From Siniperca chuatsi (Eukaryota; Chordata; Actinopteri; Centrarchiformes; Sinipercidae): 64,000 nt of DNA. A model generated the notes under the pieces. The model was not told the DNA's origin. It saw nothing but the letters and a program-made list of their open reading frames with translations, and did no database searches. Position numbers and translations under genes: made by a program. Shown here in pieces: positions 60,301-64,000 of this stretch (the first letter of the stretch is position 1; each line of letters begins with the position of its first letter). The stretch lies in NCBI RefSeq assembly GCF_020085105.1, contig NC_058057.1, positions 28,141,042-28,205,041 on the forward strand. Reading direction: 5' to 3'.

Positions 60301-63300
60301 ACCGTTTTCAGTTTCTGGGCAACAGAAGAAGAAACCAAAATTAATGCTACACAACCCCCCAAACCACAGAAGAAGAGACGAGTGGAGGAGGCGTGGAGTC
60401 CGGCATCGTCAACAGCAGAAGAAGAAGGAGGAGGAGGAGGAGGAGTAAGAAAACCAGAAACTAAAAGCTGGCGGTGGTTTAACTCTGTGGAAGCTCATTT
60501 ATGCCAGAAAAATAATTAAAAATAGATTAAATGCTGCGAAGGACAGAAATTAACTCACTCAAAATGATGAGATACTAAGTCAAAGGTTAGTTTTTGACTT
60601 ATTATTTTCTGATTTTGACTACAGCTGAAACAAATAGTTGATTAATCGATTAGTTGAAAATCAATCTGCAAACCGATTAATTGTTCAGATCATTTTTAGG
60701 GGGAAACATTTGCTGGTTGCAGCTTCGGCAATGTGAATATTTTGTGCTTTTCTTCGTGATAATTTAAAGACATTTTATAGACAATTAATTGGTTAATTAA
60801 GAAAATAACCAGCAGATTATTCAATAATGAAAATAATCATTAGCTGAATCTCATAATTCTCTCAGTATTTTTTATTTATATCCACTTTTTTCTTTTCCTG
60901 GTGTAAATGGGCTTCTTTACTAACCTGACTAATTAAGAAATAAACACAATAATGAATGAAATAATAACTTACTGGTCAAATAAACTGAGAAACAACTGTG
61001 GAAAAAATAAATAAATGCATAAAGAAATTGAGAAACCAGCCTGTGTTTATTTTAGCAGGAGTTATTTCTTCATCTTATCAGCAGATTTTATTCCGTATTG
61101 TTTTTGAGAAAAATTTTATCTAAATTTTGAGGTGACGGCAAAACATAAAATAAATCATGTGGAATTAATTTACTACATATATTTATCGTAGAAAAGGTTT
61201 CAGTCGTAGTCGTCTGGACGCTGTTTCCAGAATCAAGACGTTTCGGCTCCCATCCGGAAGTCATTCTCAATTGTGAAAATGGTCTGAGAACTCAGAAATT
61301 TAAGCTACTCTGTGTTGCTTAAGCCCCGCCCTCAGGGAGGAGTCTACCTGAGTATCTGTTGATTAGCTAGTTTCACCTGAAACTGACCTAATAGTTTCCA
61401 TGATGGCCCAGTGATCAGTAATCAGGCCTATTGTTTTCTGGCTGCACCTCCCTCATCACTGTTAAGTACCTGATTAGCATGTGATCGGCTTGACCACGGT
61501 GTTAACACACTGTGGTAAACTTTGGGCAGATTGAATCTCAGACCACCATTTCTGTTCAAAGAGGGGTTTTCTTTTTTCACAAAAATGGCTTCTTTGACTC
61601 CTCTTTCAAACCAACTCTTCTCTCTACTGAGAATCTTCACCTCGCTGTCTTCAAATGTGCGGTTTGTAGCTTTTAGATGCATTTTTCCATTTTCCAGATA
61701 AATTTTTTCACAGTTGAGAATGACTTCCTGATGGGAGCCGAAACGTCTTGATTCTGAAAACAGCGTCCAGACGACTACGACTGAAACCTTTTCTACGATA
61801 GATCACTCCTGGACGAATGAGGGACGACACCGTCTTGCATATATTTATATTTACTTCTCAATTTTGCTTTCATTTATTTTTATTAAAACATGACTTTCTT
61901 AATTTATTTGACCGCTCTCTTTATTCATTCATTCATTTGTATTTAGTCAGGTTTGATCCTCCGTACTCTCTCTTGTCCGCGCGCTTCATGAATCATTCAG
62001 ACTGTCAACAGTAAGATGAGAAACAATAAAAACACATAAATGATCTCGACTGACTGCTGAAGGACCCGAACATGATTCCTCCGAATCCCTCCGTCAGTAG
62101 TTCAGCCTCCGTGACTTGAAATGAATTCAGGTTCCAGGTGTTTGTCGTACTTACAGGTGCAGCTGCGACGTCCCGACTGAAGGAGGTTTTAGGTAGTGGG
62201 CGTGGATGAAGGTGTGATGGGTAGGAGGCCACGAAGGGGCGTGGCAGCTGGTAAAGGTGATGGGGGAAATATGGCTGAGGGGGGGAGGGGCAGAAAATCA
62301 AAAATAATGTTCATGGAGATGAAACAACAAGAAGGAACTTAAAAAACAAAAGCAGTCAAATCAAACAGTGAATCGCTGCTGCGGCCGGCCGGTGTAACAG
62401 GAAGTCAGCTGTTACTACAGAACAAACGACCCACAGCCGCTGCTGTGTTTCACAGAGCGCTCTGACGTTACGGAGACACGGACCCGTCCCGGTCCACAGC
62501 AACAGCTCTGAACTGGGACTTTTACTACACGAAAGCTTCATTAGTCACCAAACTTGTGTTGAGACAAGCTCTGGTTCCTGCAGAGTCTGAGGCGCGACGG
62601 GTCACATGGTGATCAGGTAAACGGCAGCAGAGGGTCACTGTGAAACACAGCCGGGCTGAACGCCGCACTTCTGACAGACTGGAGACTCAACACAAATGAT
62701 AAAAGGTGAAACTGAACCAGGTGAGCGGCAAACTGTCCGCAGCTGTGTGACGGCGGTGATGACGTCACAGCTTTACCTACCGCTCAACCAACCAGGTGGG
62801 TCGACGGCGAGTCAGGGACGATGTTTTGGCACCTGTCACTCTGAATGACATTATCAGGTGAGGTGGGCGGAGCCTGTACTCACCCTGTTATAGAAGGGGT
62901 GCTGTGGTCCCGCCATGCCGCTGTAGTAACTGCTGTGAGGCTGCTGTGACACGGCGCCCCCTCCTGGCTGGTTGAAAGGTCCACAGAAGGAGGCGGAGGG
63001 CGAGCACGCCGACGACACCTGACTGTAGACCGAGGTGGGGCGGGGCTGGGCCTCCTGCAGGGGGAGGGGCGGGTACGTAACCCCGCCCATATTCATCTGC
63101 TCCCGGGCAGCACGAACATCTGGATCAGACAGAGAGAAACATCTGGATCAGACAGAAAACATCTGGATCAGACAGAAACATCTGGATCAGACAGAGACAG
63201 AGAACATCTGGATCAGACAGAAAACATCTGGATCAGACAGAGAAACATCTGGATCAGACAGAGAAACATCTGGATCAGACAGAAAACATCTGGATCAGAC

Positions 63301-64000
63301 AGAAAACATCTGGATCAGACAGAAAACATCTGGATCAGACAGAAAACATCTGGATCAGACAGAGAGAAACATCTGGATCAGACAGAAAACATCTGGATCA
63401 GACAGAGAGAAACATCTGGATCAGACAGAGAAACATCTGGATCAGACAGAGAGAAACATCTGGATCAGACAGAAAACATCTGGATCAGACAGAGAGAAAC
63501 ATCTGGATCAGACAGAAAACATCTGGATCAGACAGAGAGAAACATCTGGATCAGACAGAGAAACATCTGGATCAGACAGAGAGAAACATCTGGATCAGAC
63601 AGAAAACATCTGGATCAGACAGAAAACATCTGGATCAGACAGAGACAGAAAACATCTGGATCAGACAGAAAACATCTGGATCAGACAGAGACAGAAAACA
63701 TCTGGATCAGACAGAAAACATCTGGATCAGACAGAGAGAAACATCTGGATCAGACAGAAAACATCTGGATCAGACAGAGACAGAAAACATCTGGATCAGA
63801 CAGAGAACATCTGGATCAGACAGAAACATCTGGATCAGACAGAGAACATCTGGATCAGACAGCGGGAGAGAGAAACATCTGGATTACAGTTTCACATTAC
63901 CTGCTATGATCTCCCTCAGTTTGGGGTCCAGGTTGACGGTGCAGGGCAGGAAGGTCCGGATGTCTCTGGCCGTCAGGACGGGCGTCCGGGACGACAGGAA
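56169..64000 (-). CDS. kidins220: KIDINS220/ARMS, C-terminal 700 residues (gene continues beyond the window)
   Basis: KIDINS220 (ankyrin-repeat-rich membrane spanning) is a multi-pass scaffold that couples neurotrophin, ephrin and other receptors to MAPK signalling and is phosphorylated by protein kinase D. The N-terminal ankyrin repeats, the KAP P-loop NTPase and the membrane segments lie beyond the right edge. Here I place the exons, all with GT-AG borders: 63901-64000, 62884-63119, 62155-62274, an optional 60162-60191, 59343-59480, 59159-59257, 58135-58365 and 56169-57359. Together they give about 705-715 residues. In order they hold the [20 protein letters not shown] segment, a Pro/Tyr-rich region, a SAM-like domain split over two exons, and a long Ser/Asp-rich tail ending in the PDZ ligand ESIL. 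Close similarity throughout to mammalian KIDINS220 makes the assignment firm. The gene is convergent with the id2-like gene, as in mammals. Confidence 0.96.
57528..57918. repeat. Tandem duplication, exon-less copy (units X1 and Y1)
   Basis: X1 (57530-57664, CTAAATATTATCTGAAATTG to AAGGGAGGTGAATGAC) and Y1 (57713-57918, TTTCAACCATTTTATTACTG to AACAACTGAAGATAA) are adjacent, separated only by about 48 bp ending in CTTTTAAACGATC. Confidence 0.9.
57930..58728. repeat. Tandem duplication, exon-containing copy (units X2 and Y2)
   Basis: X2 (57933-58063, followed by TTTTAAACGATC to 58076) and Y2 (58527-58728) are about 98% identical to X1 and Y1. They flank the 58135-58365 exon and its surroundings. 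Confidence 0.9.
58135..58365 (-). CDS. kidins220: kidins220 penultimate coding exon
   Basis: Seventy-seven residues, phase 0: [20 protein letters not shown], a variable Gly/Ala-rich middle, then [19 protein letters not shown] and RHGNMQWM. The [17 protein letters not shown] motif matches the mammalian YTLNFSFEELNTLGLDE segment. The donor (ATG/GTAAAT) is weaker than consensus. The exon sits inside one copy of a duplicated block whose other copy lacks it. Confidence 0.9.
58366..59158 (-). other. kidins220: kidins220 intron with TAGC-palindrome clusters
   Basis: Repeated GTTAGCATGCTAATGTTTGC motifs occur at about 58763-58792, 58913-58935, 59043-59075 and 59127-59147, spaced about 130-150 bp apart. 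This indicates an old tandem repeat. Repeat unit Y2 (58527-58728) also lies here. Confidence 0.65.
59159..59257 (-). CDS. kidins220: kidins220 exon, SAM-like domain part 2
   Basis: Thirty-three residues, phase 0: [20 protein letters not shown] then [13 protein letters not shown]. It completes the SAM-like domain; [16 protein letters not shown] is nearly invariant between fish and mammals. The intron before it is only 85 bp. Confidence 0.95.
59343..59480 (-). CDS. kidins220: kidins220 exon, SAM-like domain part 1
   Basis: Forty-six residues, phase 0, beginning [14 protein letters not shown] and continuing [20 protein letters not shown] then YSATIRK. This is the first half of the SAM-like helical domain of KIDINS220. 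Acceptor TTGTCTTCAG, donor AAG/GTCGGT. Confidence 0.93.
60162..60191 (-). CDS. kidins220: Candidate 30-nt micro-exon of kidins220
   Basis: A strong polypyrimidine tract and TTTGTCTGCAG precede 30 nt reading [10 protein letters not shown], followed by CAG/GTATTG. Both borders are phase 0, so inclusion or skipping keeps the frame between the flanking exons. The basic Ser-containing peptide could be a regulated insert. The donor is weaker than average and I know no matching mammalian exon. Confidence 0.45.
61187..61837 (-). mobile_element. Penelope-like element, copy 3, in a kidins220 intron
   Basis: The minus strand encodes a longer GIY-YIG remnant than copies 1 and 2: [20 protein letters not shown], then [20 protein letters not shown]. 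The left arm carries the CCCCGCCCTCAGGGAGG block. The right arm lacks it and instead runs directly from the coding part into CGTTTCGGCTCCCATCAGG-like sequence and the distal tail (CTCCTGGACGAATGAGGGA). A direct repeat CATATATTTAT (61176-61186 and 61838-61848) brackets the insertion. The insertion is antisense to nothing essential: it has the same orientation as kidins220 and lies wholly within an intron. Confidence 0.78.
62155..62274 (-). CDS. kidins220: kidins220 exon, histidine/proline-rich segment
   Basis: Forty residues ([14 protein letters not shown] ... [14 protein letters not shown]), phase 0 on both sides. CCCCCTCAG acceptor and GTAAGT donor. It corresponds to the mammalian PYVYTPRYYP...VKTSLPRD segment, but the stretch that follows in mammals is not present here. 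Confidence 0.85.
62884..63119 (-). CDS. kidins220: kidins220 exon, proline/tyrosine-rich segment
   Basis: With the split first codon it encodes 79 residues: [18 protein letters not shown], then [20 protein letters not shown] and [20 protein letters not shown]. It starts at the acceptor copied in the adjoining minisatellite and ends in phase 0 at AACAGG/GTGAGT. Conservation with mammals is very high. Confidence 0.95.
63117..63895. repeat. Minisatellite carrying the kidins220 splice-acceptor junction, about 36 copies
   Basis: Units of 20-26 bp with core ACATCTGGATCAGACAG and spacers AGAAA, AGAGAGAAA or AGACAGAAA fill almost the whole 781-bp intron (63120-63900). On the coding (minus) strand every unit reads CTGTCTGATCCAG/ATGTT. 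This is identical to the true acceptor at 63120-63119 plus the first five bases of the exon. Confidence 0.95.
63901..64000 (-). CDS. kidins220: kidins220 exon (5' part outside window)
   Basis: Reads [20 protein letters not shown] then [13 protein letters not shown], immediately downstream of the transmembrane/KAP part in the family. It ends in phase 1 at a GCAG/GTAATG donor; the next exon completes an Asp codon (D of DVRAAREQ). Confidence 0.93.

Larger units (their letters stand above)
59481..62154 (-). other. kidins220: kidins220 intronic region
   Basis: Apart from the Penelope-like copy 3 and the candidate micro-exon, it contains a DR1 pair GGGTCA-A-AGGTCA (59950-59962), a GAGGAGG run (60420-60447) and AT-rich sequence. 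I could not find a counterpart of the mammalian NNGLEVIKEDAAEG segment. Confidence 0.6.

Overview
The window is nuclear DNA from a ray-finned fish, most likely a percomorph (perch-like) teleost. Evidence: split genes with GT-AG introns; very abundant CA/GT microsatellites and GC-rich minisatellites; dispersed fish repeat families (GCTAACATTAGC-type palindromic repeats, L2-like and RTE/Rex3-like LINE remnants, Penelope-like GIY-YIG fragments); and protein-coding exons that clearly belong to vertebrate SOX11, an ID2-type HLH inhibitor and KIDINS220. There is no operon, CRISPR array or other prokaryotic feature.

Layout. 1-8.95 kb is intergenic and dominated by a GT array of about 1.15 kb. 8.98-11.63 kb holds the single-exon sox11 gene (+) with its CpG-rich promoter and 3' UTR. 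11.6-45.6 kb is a gene-free, repeat-rich interval. It contains an inverted segmental duplication (12.45/16.9 kb), several minisatellites, a polypurine-to-polypyrimidine switch (20.8-21.6 kb), two Penelope-like foldback insertions (18.95 and 25.55 kb), two L2-like fragments and one RTE-like fragment. 45.6-50.4 kb holds an id2-like gene (+): coding exon 1, a 2.2 kb intron filled with a C-rich minisatellite, a tiny coding exon 2, and probably a third, untranslated exon. 56.17-64 kb is the 3' part of kidins220 (-), convergent with the id2-like gene and running off the right edge.

Context. The order SOX11 ... ID2(+) / KIDINS220(-, convergent) matches human 2p25, so this is a conserved block. Here sox11 and id2 are only about 35 kb apart, and I recognise none of the genes that lie between them in mammals (RNF144A, RSAD2, CMPK2). 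This would fit one of the two teleost whole-genome-duplication paralogons, although a and b copies cannot be told apart from this window. SOX11 is a neural and mesenchymal transcription factor, ID2 a dominant-negative inhibitor of bHLH factors, and KIDINS220 a membrane scaffold for neurotrophin receptors. They are neighbours by ancestry, not members of one pathway.

Most notable points: (1) a minisatellite in a kidins220 intron whose roughly 36 units each repeat the real 3' splice acceptor junction; (2) a tandem duplication of the kidins220 penultimate exon region in which one copy has lost the exon; (3) an id2-like protein with an intact HLH but a degraded C-terminus; (4) three Penelope-like insertions with the same asymmetric inverted-arm structure, two with visible 10-12 bp target duplications. 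I found no convincing sign of an undescribed gene system; the novelty is in repeat-driven remodelling of known genes.
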